Source: CAZEJS01 sp964512645 (GTDB lineage: Bacteria > Actinomycetota > Geothermincolia > Fen-727 > Anoxymicrobiaceae). From it: DNA of 64,000 nucleotides. The translations under genes were made by a program, and so were the position numbers. Shown in pieces: positions 1 to 7,551 of this stretch (within the stretch, counting starts at the first letter, position 1; each line of letters begins with the position of its first letter). The notes beneath the pieces were generated by a model. It saw only the letters and a program-made list of their open reading frames with translations, was not told where the DNA came from and searched no databases. Where the stretch lies: contig CAZEJS010000003.1 in the NCBI GenBank assembly GCA_964512645.1, positions 1 to 64,000 on the forward strand. Direction: 5' to 3'.

Positions 1-819
1 CCGTTCCTGACCTGCGACCACAGGTTGATGCTGGAGAGGCCGGCGGACCTCGTCGAGGGCCTCAGGCTGTTGATGCGCGCGGTGGGCGCCGAGAGGGGCG
101 TCGTCGGCATCGAGGCCAACAAGATGGACGCGGTCGAGAAGGTCCGCGCCGCCGCCTCGAAGTCGCCGGACATCGAGGTGGAAGTCCTCGAGGTGAAGTA
201 CCCCGAAGGCGCCGAGAAACAGCTTATCAGCGCCGTCACGGGACGAAAGGTGCCCCCCGGCAAACTGCCGTCGGAAGTTGGCTGCCTGGTGCAGAACGTC
301 GGCACCGCGATAGCCCTGTTCGAGGCCGCGTCGACGGGCAAGCCCCTCTACGAGAGGGTGCTGACCGTGACCGGCCCGGGCGTCAAGAAGCCGTCCAACT
401 TCCTGGCCAGGATCGGCACGCCGATATCGGCGTTGATCGAGGCCGCGGGCGGCGTGACCGGCGATTCGGCCAAGCTGATCATGGGAGGGCCCATGACGGG
501 CTTCGCCCAGGAGGACGCGAAAGCCAGTGTCGTTAAAGGGACGTCGGGCATACTGGTGCTGGCCGGCGAACTGGTCGACGTGCGCGAGGAGCATTCGTGC
601 GTGAGGTGCGCCAAGTGCGTTGACGCCTGCCCGATGTACCTGATGCCGAACTTCATCGTGGAGGCGGTGCAGAAGGAACAGTGGGAGAAGGCGGAGCTCT
701 GGGGCGCGCTGGACTGTTTCGAGTGCGGCTGCTGTTCCTACACCTGCCCCGCGTACATCCCGCACGTTGATTACGTGAGAAAAGCCAAGGCCCGGATCAC
801 GAGCCTCAAGAAGGGATAG
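1..819 (+). CDS. rnfC: Electron transport complex protein RnfC (5' truncated by the window edge), locus 1
   Basis: RnfC is the peripheral subunit of the Rnf complex that carries NADH-binding and [4Fe-4S] domains and moves electrons between NAD(H) and ferredoxin. The reading frame is open from base 1, so the N-terminus lies outside the window. The visible part holds the conserved glycine-rich stretch with GPGVKKPSNF and GGPMTGFAQ, then two 4Fe-4S motifs, CVRCAKCVDACP and CFECGCCSYTCP, ending with the typical HVDYVRKAKARI. rnfD follows after 12 bases. A second, full-length and clearly different rnfC lies at 41717-43132, so this is a paralogous locus. The assignment is firm; only the start is unknown. 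Confidence 0.93.
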   Translation, partial: PFLTCDHRLMLERPADLVEGLRLLMRAVGAERGVVGIEANKMDAVEKVRAAASKSPDIEVEVLEVKYPEGAEKQLISAVTGRKVPPGKLPSEVGCLVQNVGTAIALFEAASTGKPLYERVLTVTGPGVKKPSNFLARIGTPISALIEAAGGVTGDSAKLIMGGPMTGFAQEDAKASVVKGTSGILVLAGELVDVREEHSCVRCAKCVDACPMYLMPNFIVEAVQKEQWEKAELWGALDCFECGCCSYTCPAYIPHVDYVRKAKARITSLKKG

Positions 820-831
820 GGAGGGAAGAAC

Positions 832-1986
832 GTGGCAGAGAAAAAATTCATGTATACCGTCTCCCCCCATCTCCACGAAAAAGGGCAGACGATCGAGAGG
901 GCGATGAAGGACGTCCTGATCGCGCTGGTACCGGCGGCGATCATGGGCGTCGTCATCTTCGGTTTCAACGTCGTGTACATGCTCGTAGTGTCGTGCGCCG
1001 TCGCCGCGCTTTCGGAGCTGTTCATGCGCTGGATCATGGGACGCAGGCAGACGCTCGCGGACGGGAGCGCGATGGTAACCGCGGTCCTGTTCGTTTTCCT
1101 GCTGCCGCCCTCGACACCACTGTGGGTGGTCGCGATCGGCTGCTTCCTGGCGGTGGCGGTGGCCAAGGAGCTGTTCGGCGGGCTCGGCAAGAACATCTTC
1201 AACCCCGCGCTGTTCGGGCGTGTGGCCTTGATGATCTCGCCGCTTGCGATTTATACCACGAAGTATATGCAGCCGTTCTTCTACAAGTCGGTGGGGTTCT
1301 TCACCCCGATCCAGACGGTGGTGGACGGCAGCGTGGCCGGAAGGGTCGTTTACAAGGGAATCACCAACAAGGTGTACGTGAACGCGGTGACCAGCGCTAC
1401 CCCGCTGTCGCTGCTCAAGAGTGGAAAGATGCTCACCACTTCCGTGACCGGTCCGACGCCGGTCGGCGCGAGCTTCTTGAACGCCAGCGGGAGGCCCAAC
1501 TTCTGGAGCGGGCTGCTGGGCTTCAAATCCGGCAGCATCGGCGAGGTCTGCGTCCTGGCGCTCATCATCGGCGGTCTGTACCTGATCTACCGCGGGACTA
1601 TCGACTGGCGCATACCCGCCGGGGTTCTGGGCGGCTTCCTGTTCGTGATGCTGGTGACCTGGAACCACCCGCTTTACCAGCTCATGGGAGGGGGCATCTG
1701 GCTGGGAGCTTTCTTCATGGCCACCGACTGGACCACCAGCCCGATGACCAGGCGCGGCAAGTGGATATTCGCCGTCGGCATCGGGGTGTTCGTGGCACTC
1801 ATCCGGCTGGTGAGTCCGCTTCCGGAAGGGGTGGCGATATCCATCCTCGTCTGGAACGTGCTCACGCTCCTGATCGACCGTTACGTGGCAGAGCCCAGGT
1901 TCGGCGAAGTGAAGAAGCCGTGGCTGAACAAGCTCCCGGTGTTTCCCAGGCCGAAGCCCGTAACGACCGCGGAAAAGAAAGCATGA
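832..1986 (+). CDS. rnfD: Electron transport complex membrane subunit RnfD, locus 1
   Basis: RnfD/NqrB-family integral membrane protein of 384 residues that carries covalently bound FMN. It starts at GTG 832 behind GGGAGG and has about eight hydrophobic segments. Family signatures include ELFGGLGKNIFNPALFGR and, near residue 188, AVTSATPLS. The threonine of that ATPL motif is the expected FMN attachment site, by analogy with characterised NqrB/RnfD. The protein is slightly longer than the locus-2 copy (362 residues), mainly through extra sequence around the FMN loop. It is co-directional with the partial rnfC. The usual rnfG, rnfE, rnfA and rnfB do not follow; the next gene is a hydrogenase maturation protease. 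Confidence 0.93.
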   Translation: MAEKKFMYTVSPHLHEKGQTIERAMKDVLIALVPAAIMGVVIFGFNVVYMLVVSCAVAALSELFMRWIMGRRQTLADGSAMVTAVLFVFLLPPSTPLWVVAIGCFLAVAVAKELFGGLGKNIFNPALFGRVALMISPLAIYTTKYMQPFFYKSVGFFTPIQTVVDGSVAGRVVYKGITNKVYVNAVTSATPLSLLKSGKMLTTSVTGPTPVGASFLNASGRPNFWSGLLGFKSGSIGEVCVLALIIGGLYLIYRGTIDWRIPAGVLGGFLFVMLVTWNHPLYQLMGGGIWLGAFFMATDWTTSPMTRRGKWIFAVGIGVFVALIRLVSPLPEGVAISILVWNVLTLLIDRYVAEPRFGEVKKPWLNKLPVFPRPKPVTTAEKKA

Positions 1987-1999
1987 CCGGACAACGCTG

Positions 2000-2126
2000 A
2001 ACGGGTTCGAGCCCGTTCCGCATATAAGGAGAACGGTGATGCGTCACGGGGCACTCCTTCGTGGCGCATCTTCCTGCGGCAGGCCCGGCGGCGCCGCGGG
2101 GTAGTCCGCAGAAGACCATTCTGCGG
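2000..2126 (+). other. Three consecutive inverted repeats between rnfD and the hydrogenase protease gene
   Basis: Three stem-loops lie one after another in the 206-base gap. AACGGG at 2000-2005 pairs with CCCGTT at 2012-2017. GATGCGTCAC at 2038-2047 pairs with GTGGCGCATC at 2061-2070 with one G-T wobble. CCGCAGAA at 2106-2113 pairs perfectly with TTCTGCGG at 2119-2126. None is followed by a T-run, so they are not classical intrinsic terminators. They may separate the Rnf and Hyp transcripts or process a common mRNA; this is inference. Confidence 0.45.
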
Positions 2127-2192
2127 GCGGGCGGGTGCTGTTATCATCGATGGTGCCGCGCGAGCCGCCGGAGCGGAAGCGGGATCGGTAGT

Positions 2193-2669
2193 ATGGCAGA
2201 CACAGTCGTGATCGGAATAGGCAATACCATCAAGAGCGACGACGGTGTGGGCGTGCACGTCCTCAGGCGGCTGGAAGGGGTGGTCGGTGACGACGTTGAC
2301 CTCGTGGAGGGCAGCGTCTACTGCGCGGACCTCTTCGGGGCCCTCGAGGGAAAGAAGAAGGCGGTGTTCGTAGACGCCCTCGAAGCGGAGGAAGAGCCCG
2401 GCTCGATATTCCGTTTCTCACCGGGCGAGGTCAGGCAGAAAGCGTCGGTCCCCCTCTCAATACACGATTTCGGCCTGTACGAGCTGATCCGCACCGCCGA
2501 TCTGATGGGCCAGTGTCCCGAGGACGTGGTCATCTTCGCTGTCCAGGTGGAGCATACCGAGTTCGGAGAGGAGCTCACCGAAGCTGTTTCGGCGGCGGTT
2601 GACAGGGTCTGCGAGCTGGTGCTCGAAGAACTCGGCCCCCCGTACGGGCGCGACCGGGAAGGCCGATGA
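2193..2669 (+). CDS. Hydrogenase maturation protease (HycI/HybD-type, peptidase family M52)
   Basis: A 158-residue protein. It starts MADTVVIGIGNTIKSDDGVG, the signature N-terminus of M52 endopeptidases, which cleave the C-terminal extension of a [NiFe]-hydrogenase large subunit after nickel insertion. The nickel-sensing acidic residue of the GN-x5-D-G-x-G motif is visible. ATG 2193 was chosen because the frame upstream (from 2061) lacks family similarity. The stop overlaps the hypF start (ATGA, 2666-2669), so the two are translationally coupled. No hydrogenase large subunit with a cleavable tail is in the window, so its substrate is probably encoded upstream or elsewhere. Confidence 0.88.
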   Translation: MADTVVIGIGNTIKSDDGVGVHVLRRLEGVVGDDVDLVEGSVYCADLFGALEGKKKAVFVDALEAEEEPGSIFRFSPGEVRQKASVPLSIHDFGLYELIRTADLMGQCPEDVVIFAVQVEHTEFGEELTEAVSAAVDRVCELVLEELGPPYGRDREGR

Positions 2670-4930
2670 GGAGTCTCCTCATAGAGGTCACCGGCGTGGT
2701 GCAGGGGGTGGGGTTCCGGCCGTTCGTATACCGCGCGGCGAAGGAGTACGGGATCTCCGGGACGGTCGCCAATACTCCGGGCGGGGTCGTCATCGAAGCA
2801 CGGGGCGGCGGGGACAGCATCTTCCTCTTCCTCAAAGCCCTGAGAGAGGGGGCTCCGCCGGCCGCGCTGGTGGACGAGGTCAGGGTGTCCTCGGCGGCTC
2901 CGAGTTCGGCCACAGGCTTCGAGATCGTGCCTTCCACCGTCGGCGGAGACAGGCAGGTGCTCATCTCGCCGGACCTGGCCACCTGCCGCGACTGCCTCCT
3001 GGAGCTGTTCGACGAAGGCGACAGGCGCTATCGCTATCCGTTCATCAACTGCACCAACTGCGGCCCGCGCTTCACGATAATGGCAGCCACCCCTTACGAC
3101 CGCCCGGCGACCTCGATGGCTTCCTTCGAGATGTGCGGGCTGTGCAGGTCCGAGTACGAGGATCCCGCGAACCGGCGGTTCCACGCTCAGCCCAACGCCT
3201 GCGCGGCGTGCGGGCCCAGGGCGTGGATGACAGACGCCTCCGGCTCGCCCGTCGAAGGTGAAGCGGCGGCCCTCGCGGCGGGGGAGCTGCGCGACGGAAA
3301 GATCGTGGCGATCAAGGGCCTGGGGGGCTTCCACCTCGCGTGTGACGCTACCAACGACGAGGTGGTGGAGGAGTTGCGCCGCAGGAAGAAGCGCTACGGC
3401 AAGCCGCTCGCGGTCATGGCGAGGTCGATGGAGGAAATCCGCCGGCTGTGCGAGGTGAGCGAAGAAGAAGAGTTCCTGCTCAGCTCGCCGAGAAGTCCCA
3501 TTGTACTGCTCCGGGAGATCCCCGGGTCGAAGCTGTCGCGCGGGGTGGCGGGGGGGCTGGATCGCCAGGGAGTATTTCTCCCTTACACACCCCTGCAGCA
3601 CCTCGTCCTCGCGGACTGCGGTATCCCCCTGGTGATGACTTCGGGCAACGTGTCCAGCGAGCCGATAGCCACGCGGAACGACGAGGCGATCGAAAGGCTC
3701 GCCGGGATAGCCGACTGCTTCCTTGTCCACGATCGTGACATCCTGGTACGGTACGACGACTCGGTTACGCGCGTTTTCGCCGGAGGGGAGTACCCGGTTA
3801 GGAGGGCCCGCGGCTACGCGCCGTACCCGCTGCGGCTCGGCAACCGCGCGGCCAGGCAGGTCCTCGCGCTGGGCGCGGAGCTCAAGAACACCTTCTGCGT
3901 GTTGAGGGGAGACCAGGCGTTCATGGGGCAGCACATCGGGGACATGGAGTCCGCCGGTGAGGTCGGGCACTTCGAAGAAGCGCTGGAGGCGGTCCTGAGG
4001 CTGTTTTCCCTTCGGCCGGAGGTGGTGGCGCACGACCTCCACCCGGAGTACCTTACTACCCTGATGGCCGAGGAGTTCGGCCTGCCCAGGATCGGCGTCC
4101 AGCACCATCACGCCCACATCGTGAGCTGCCTGGCCGACAACGCCGCTTCCGGGAAGGTGATCGGGGTCGCGTGGGACGGTACGGGATACGGGACCGACGG
4201 TACCGTCTGGGGAGGCGAGTTCCTGGTCTGCGACGAGGGCGGGTTCGAGAGGGTGGCGCATCTCCGCGGGTATCCCATGCCCGGCGCCGACGCATGCATC
4301 TTCAAGCTGTACCGGATGGCCATGGGGGTCATGAGCGGGCTCTTCGAGGAGGAGGGCGCCGCGCTCGAGCGGCTCAGGCGGCTGTTCGACGTCGGGGACG
4401 TGGAGGCCGGGTCCATGGCCCTGCAGATCGAGCACGGGTTTAACGCGCCGCTGACTTCGAGCGCGGGACGGATGTTCGACACCGCCGCCGCGCTGGCGGG
4501 CCTGCGGAGCGAAGCGCAGTACGACGGCCAGGCCGCCTGCGAGCTGGAGGCGGTGGCGGTAGAGACAGGGGAGCGCTACGATTTCTTTCTCGAAACCGGG
4601 AGCCGCCCGTGGGTGGTGGACACCCGCCCGCTCTTCCTGGAGCTGCTTGGAGACGTCGAGGAAGGCAGGGACCCGGGGGAGATCGCCGGGAAGTTCCACA
4701 CCACGATGGCGCTGGTGCTGGTGGAGACGTGCGAGCGGATTGCCCGGGACACCGGGCTCGAGCGCGTGGCGTTGAGCGGTGGCGTCTTCCAGAACGAGAT
4801 GCTGAGCGGACTGGCGACGCAGGGGCTGGAGCGTTCCGGGCTGGAGCCGCTGCTCCACCGCAGGGTGCCATGCAACGACGGGGGTATCAGCCTCGGGCAG
4901 GCGGTCATCGCGGACCGATTGATGGAATGA
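2666..4930 (+). CDS. hypF: Carbamoyltransferase HypF
   Basis: HypF (754 residues) makes the carbamoyl group that becomes the cyanide ligands of the [NiFe] site. The full family architecture is present. An acylphosphatase domain comes first (VQGVGFRPFVYR near residue 12). Two zinc-finger pairs follow at about residues 110-185 (CRDC, CTNCGPRF, CGLC, CAACGP). Next is a YrdC-like domain at about 200-380, then a Kae1-like carbamoyltransferase domain with the metal-binding HHHAH near residue 479 and SGGVFQNEM near 703. It overlaps the protease gene by four bases and is followed by hypC after 57 bases. Nothing is missing compared with the family. Confidence 0.97.
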   Translation: MRSLLIEVTGVVQGVGFRPFVYRAAKEYGISGTVANTPGGVVIEARGGGDSIFLFLKALREGAPPAALVDEVRVSSAAPSSATGFEIVPSTVGGDRQVLISPDLATCRDCLLELFDEGDRRYRYPFINCTNCGPRFTIMAATPYDRPATSMASFEMCGLCRSEYEDPANRRFHAQPNACAACGPRAWMTDASGSPVEGEAAALAAGELRDGKIVAIKGLGGFHLACDATNDEVVEELRRRKKRYGKPLAVMARSMEEIRRLCEVSEEEEFLLSSPRSPIVLLREIPGSKLSRGVAGGLDRQGVFLPYTPLQHLVLADCGIPLVMTSGNVSSEPIATRNDEAIERLAGIADCFLVHDRDILVRYDDSVTRVFAGGEYPVRRARGYAPYPLRLGNRAARQVLALGAELKNTFCVLRGDQAFMGQHIGDMESAGEVGHFEEALEAVLRLFSLRPEVVAHDLHPEYLTTLMAEEFGLPRIGVQHHHAHIVSCLADNAASGKVIGVAWDGTGYGTDGTVWGGEFLVCDEGGFERVAHLRGYPMPGADACIFKLYRMAMGVMSGLFEEEGAALERLRRLFDVGDVEAGSMALQIEHGFNAPLTSSAGRMFDTAAALAGLRSEAQYDGQAACELEAVAVETGERYDFFLETGSRPWVVDTRPLFLELLGDVEEGRDPGEIAGKFHTTMALVLVETCERIARDTGLERVALSGGVFQNEMLSGLATQGLERSGLEPLLHRRVPCNDGGISLGQAVIADRLME

Positions 4931-4987
4931 CGGAATGACGGAGCGGCCTGTGCGCCGGGCCCGCGAGGCGGCGCACCGGGAGGTAAC

Positions 4988-5218
4988 ATGTGTCTTGCTG
5001 TACCGGCAGAGGTGGTCGAGATACACCGGTTCGACGTTGCGACCATAGAGGTCGGCGGCGCGCGCAAGAAGGTCAGCCTGGCCCTGGTGGACGATGTCAG
5101 AACCGGTGACTTCGTGCTGGTCCACGCGGGCTTCGCGATAGACAAGATCGACGAGGAGGAAGCCGCCCGGACGATGCGGCTCCTCGAGGAACTCGGGGTC
5201 CTCGATGAGATATCTTGA
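4988..5218 (+). CDS. hypC: Hydrogenase assembly chaperone HypC
   Basis: HypC/HybG chaperone of 76 residues beginning MCLAVPAEVVE. The cysteine right after the initiator methionine is the essential residue that contacts the Fe(CN)2CO intermediate on HypD and then the large subunit. Length and the OB-fold-like core fit the family. An AGGTAAC ribosome site precedes the ATG. The 3' end overlaps hypD by 14 bases, which places both in one translationally coupled operon with hypF and hypE. Confidence 0.96.
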   Translation: MCLAVPAEVVEIHRFDVATIEVGGARKKVSLALVDDVRTGDFVLVHAGFAIDKIDEEEAARTMRLLEELGVLDEIS

Positions 5219-6293
5219 CGAGTTCAAGGCGCCCGCGGCGGCGCGGGAGCTGCTGAGGGAGATAGCCGCCGCTCGCGGCGGCGGGACCTTCATGGAGGTG
5301 TGCGGCACGCACACCATGGCGATATCGAAGGCGGGCCTGAGGCCGCTGCTGGAACCGGCGGTACGCCTCGTGTCCGGGCCCGGCTGCCCGGTGTGCGTCA
5401 CGTCCGACGCTGACATCGACAGGGCCATCGCGGTGGCGAAAGAGCCCGGGGTGGTGCTGGCCACTTTCGGTGACATGATGAAGGTTCCGGGAAGCGAAGG
5501 GTCCCTGGCCTCCGCGAGCGCCGGGGGGGCGCGCGTCAGGGTCGTGTATTCGCCGCTGGAGGCGCTCGACATGGCCAGGGACGACCCGGGGACCAGGGTG
5601 GTGTTCCTGGGCGTGGGCTTCGAGACCACCGCTCCCGCGGTAGCCGCGACCGTGCTCCAGGCGAGGCGGGAGGGGCTCGACAACTTCTTCGTGCTGCCGC
5701 TCCACAAGCTCGTGCCGCCGGCGTTGAAGGCGCTGGTGGCGCTGGACGACTTCGCCGTGGACGGTTTCGTGCTGCCCGGGCACGTCAGTGTCATCATCGG
5801 CAGCGACGCCTACGCGTTCCTTCCCGTGGAGCACTCCATCCCCTGCGTGGTGGCCGGCTTCGAGGTAACGGACATCCTGCAGGCCATCCTGGCACTGGTG
5901 CGGATGCGGGGGGAGGGGCCGGCGCTGCAGGTCGAGTACTCGCGGGCGGTCCGCCCCGAAGGGAACCGCAAGGCACTCGCGGTGATGGAAGAGGTGTTCG
6001 AGCCGTGCGACGCGGAGTGGAGAGGGCTGTTCGTGATCCCCGGAAGCGGCCTGGCGCTCAGGCCGTCCTACGACGACATGGACGCGGGGCTCTGGGAGGT
6101 CGAGCTGCCGGAAAGGCGGGAGCGGGGCGCCTGCCGCTGCGGCGACGTGCTCTGCGGGCGCATCAGGCCTACCGACTGCCGGCTGTTCGCCGCACAGTGC
6201 ACCCCGGACAACCCGGTCGGTCCCTGCATGGTGTCCAGCGAAGGCACCTGCGCCTCGTATTTCCTCTACGGCGACTTCGGCGACGATGAATGA
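5205..6293 (+). CDS. hypD: Hydrogenase formation protein HypD
   Basis: HypD (362 residues) is the Fe-S scaffold on which the Fe(CN)2CO unit of [NiFe]-hydrogenases is assembled together with HypC. Visible signatures are MEVCGTHTMAISKAGLR near residue 28, GPGCPVCVT near 62, and GVGFETTAP near 139. The C-terminal cysteine cluster that binds the 4Fe-4S centre spans about residues 308-330 (CRCGDVLCGR, TDC, AQC). The gene starts inside hypC (14-base overlap), and hypE follows after 13 bases. Length and all key cysteines are normal. Confidence 0.96.
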   Translation: MRYLDEFKAPAAARELLREIAAARGGGTFMEVCGTHTMAISKAGLRPLLEPAVRLVSGPGCPVCVTSDADIDRAIAVAKEPGVVLATFGDMMKVPGSEGSLASASAGGARVRVVYSPLEALDMARDDPGTRVVFLGVGFETTAPAVAATVLQARREGLDNFFVLPLHKLVPPALKALVALDDFAVDGFVLPGHVSVIIGSDAYAFLPVEHSIPCVVAGFEVTDILQAILALVRMRGEGPALQVEYSRAVRPEGNRKALAVMEEVFEPCDAEWRGLFVIPGSGLALRPSYDDMDAGLWEVELPERRERGACRCGDVLCGRIRPTDCRLFAAQCTPDNPVGPCMVSSEGTCASYFLYGDFGDDE

Positions 6294-6306
6294 GAGGTGA
6301 GCCCGT

Positions 6307-7311
6307 TTGCCTGACCGTCTTGTAACGATGGCCCACGGGGGCGGCGGCACCCGCATGCAGGAGCTGCTGCGCGAGGTGGTGTTCCCCGCGCTGGGGGGCG
6401 AGGCCGGCGCCGCCGAGGACGCCGCCCGCATTGACGTGGGCGCGGAGCGCCTGGCGTTCACCACCGACTCTTTCGTGGTCAGGCCGCTCTTTTTCAGCGG
6501 CGGGGATATCGGCAAACTCGCCGTCTGCGGCACGGTGAACGACCTGGCGATGGTAGGAGCGCGGGCGCGGTACCTGACGCTGGGGCTGATACTGGAGGAG
6601 GGGTTGCCCCTCGCCGCGCTCGAGCGGGTCATCGACTCCGTAGCCCGCACCGCGCGCACCGCCGGGACAGAGGTGGTGGCGGGCGACACCAAGGTCGTAG
6701 AGCGTGGCAGGGCGGACGGGCTGTACATCAACACCTCCGGGGTCGGCGTCGTGCCCGACGGTGTCGAGGTCTCCATCGCCGGAGTCCGGCCCGGGGACTC
6801 ACTGATCGTCAACGGCTGGCTCGGCGACCACGGCGTGGCCGTGCTGAAGGACAGGGGCGCGTTCGCGTTCGACCTGGAGCTCGAGTCCGACTGCGCCCCG
6901 CTCTGGCCGCTGGTTAACGACATGCTTGCCGCGGGCACCGTCCACGCGCTGCGCGACCCAACCCGGGGAGGGCTCGCCGCGGCGTTGAAGGAGATGGCGA
7001 CCGCTTCGGGGGTCGAGCTCTCCGTCGACGAGAGTTCGCTTCCCGTGCGGGAGGGTGTCAGGGCGGTCTGCGAAGTCCTCGGCCTGGACCCCCTCTACGT
7101 CGCCAACGAAGGCAAGCTGCTGGCGGCGGTCCCCGCCGGAGAGACCGACCGGGTCCTGGAGGCGATGAAGTCGAACCCGCTGGGGACGGACGCGCGCGTG
7201 ATAGGGCGCGCGGCCGAGGGGCGGCGGGGGCGCGTGACCCTCGCGGGGTCTTTTGGCGCACCGAGGATCCTCCGCATGCCATCCGGCGAGCAGCTCCCGA
7301 GAATCTGCTGA
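6307..7311 (+). CDS. hypE: Hydrogenase expression/formation protein HypE
   Basis: HypE (334 residues) is the AIR-synthase-fold enzyme that dehydrates the HypF-derived thiocarboxamide to thiocyanate. It starts at TTG 6307 behind GAGAGGTGAG. Family signatures seen are MAHGGGGTRMQELL, the ATP-site TDSFVV, DPTRGGLAAAL, and the C-terminal tail ending PRIC, whose last cysteine carries the cyano group. It closes the operon protease-hypF-hypC-hypD-hypE. hypA and hypB, the nickel-insertion genes, are not in this window and may lie elsewhere. Confidence 0.96.
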   Translation: MPDRLVTMAHGGGGTRMQELLREVVFPALGGEAGAAEDAARIDVGAERLAFTTDSFVVRPLFFSGGDIGKLAVCGTVNDLAMVGARARYLTLGLILEEGLPLAALERVIDSVARTARTAGTEVVAGDTKVVERGRADGLYINTSGVGVVPDGVEVSIAGVRPGDSLIVNGWLGDHGVAVLKDRGAFAFDLELESDCAPLWPLVNDMLAAGTVHALRDPTRGGLAAALKEMATASGVELSVDESSLPVREGVRAVCEVLGLDPLYVANEGKLLAAVPAGETDRVLEAMKSNPLGTDARVIGRAAEGRRGRVTLAGSFGAPRILRMPSGEQLPRIC

Positions 7312-7481
7312 GGGGCGCCGTTCACTCCCTTCCTTTCCTTTGGCCCGGTTGCTGAATTCTCCTCAGAACCGCATCGCCCGGGACCCTGGGGGCGCGTCGA
7401 TTGTTCACGCTGTCTTCTTTCACTTTCCCGGGGTGTCGAGCGTGCCTGACGTTCCCCGGGGTGGAAAATGAACGGCGCCCC
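7312..7481. repeat. MITE-like inverted-repeat element, copy A
   Basis: The ends form a perfect 13-base inverted repeat: GGGGCGCCGTTCA at 7312-7324 and TGAACGGCGCCCC at 7469-7481. The interior is non-coding and pyrimidine-rich, with an internal TTTCACTTTCCCGGGG near 7418. The terminal sequence recurs at 57067 reading inward (GGAGCGCCGTTCACTTTCCC), which argues for a small non-autonomous element family rather than a chance hairpin. The element fills most of the gap after hypE. Confidence 0.5.
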
Positions 7482-7507
7482 GCGGCCCCTTACGGGGGGG
7501 GTCGTGT

Positions 7508-7516
7508 TGGTATAGA
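7508..7516 (+). promoter_or_regulatory. Possible extended -10 promoter for the CocE-type hydrolase gene
   Basis: TGG-TATAGA at 7508-7516 fits an extended -10 element. No good -35 is visible. A start site near 7523 would leave a leader of about 29 bases, with GGAGGTG at 7541 before TTG 7552. Confidence 0.35.
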
Positions 7517-7551
7517 CTTTTGCGGGGCCGGGTATTACACGGAGGTGCCTG

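Noticed and set aside
2318..5797. A 1159-codon open frame on the minus strand opposite hypF, hypC and hypD
   Set aside because: It lies exactly antisense to three strongly conserved genes, is full of Arg/Pro/Gly-rich low-complexity sequence and shows no domain. Such frames are expected in high-GC DNA.
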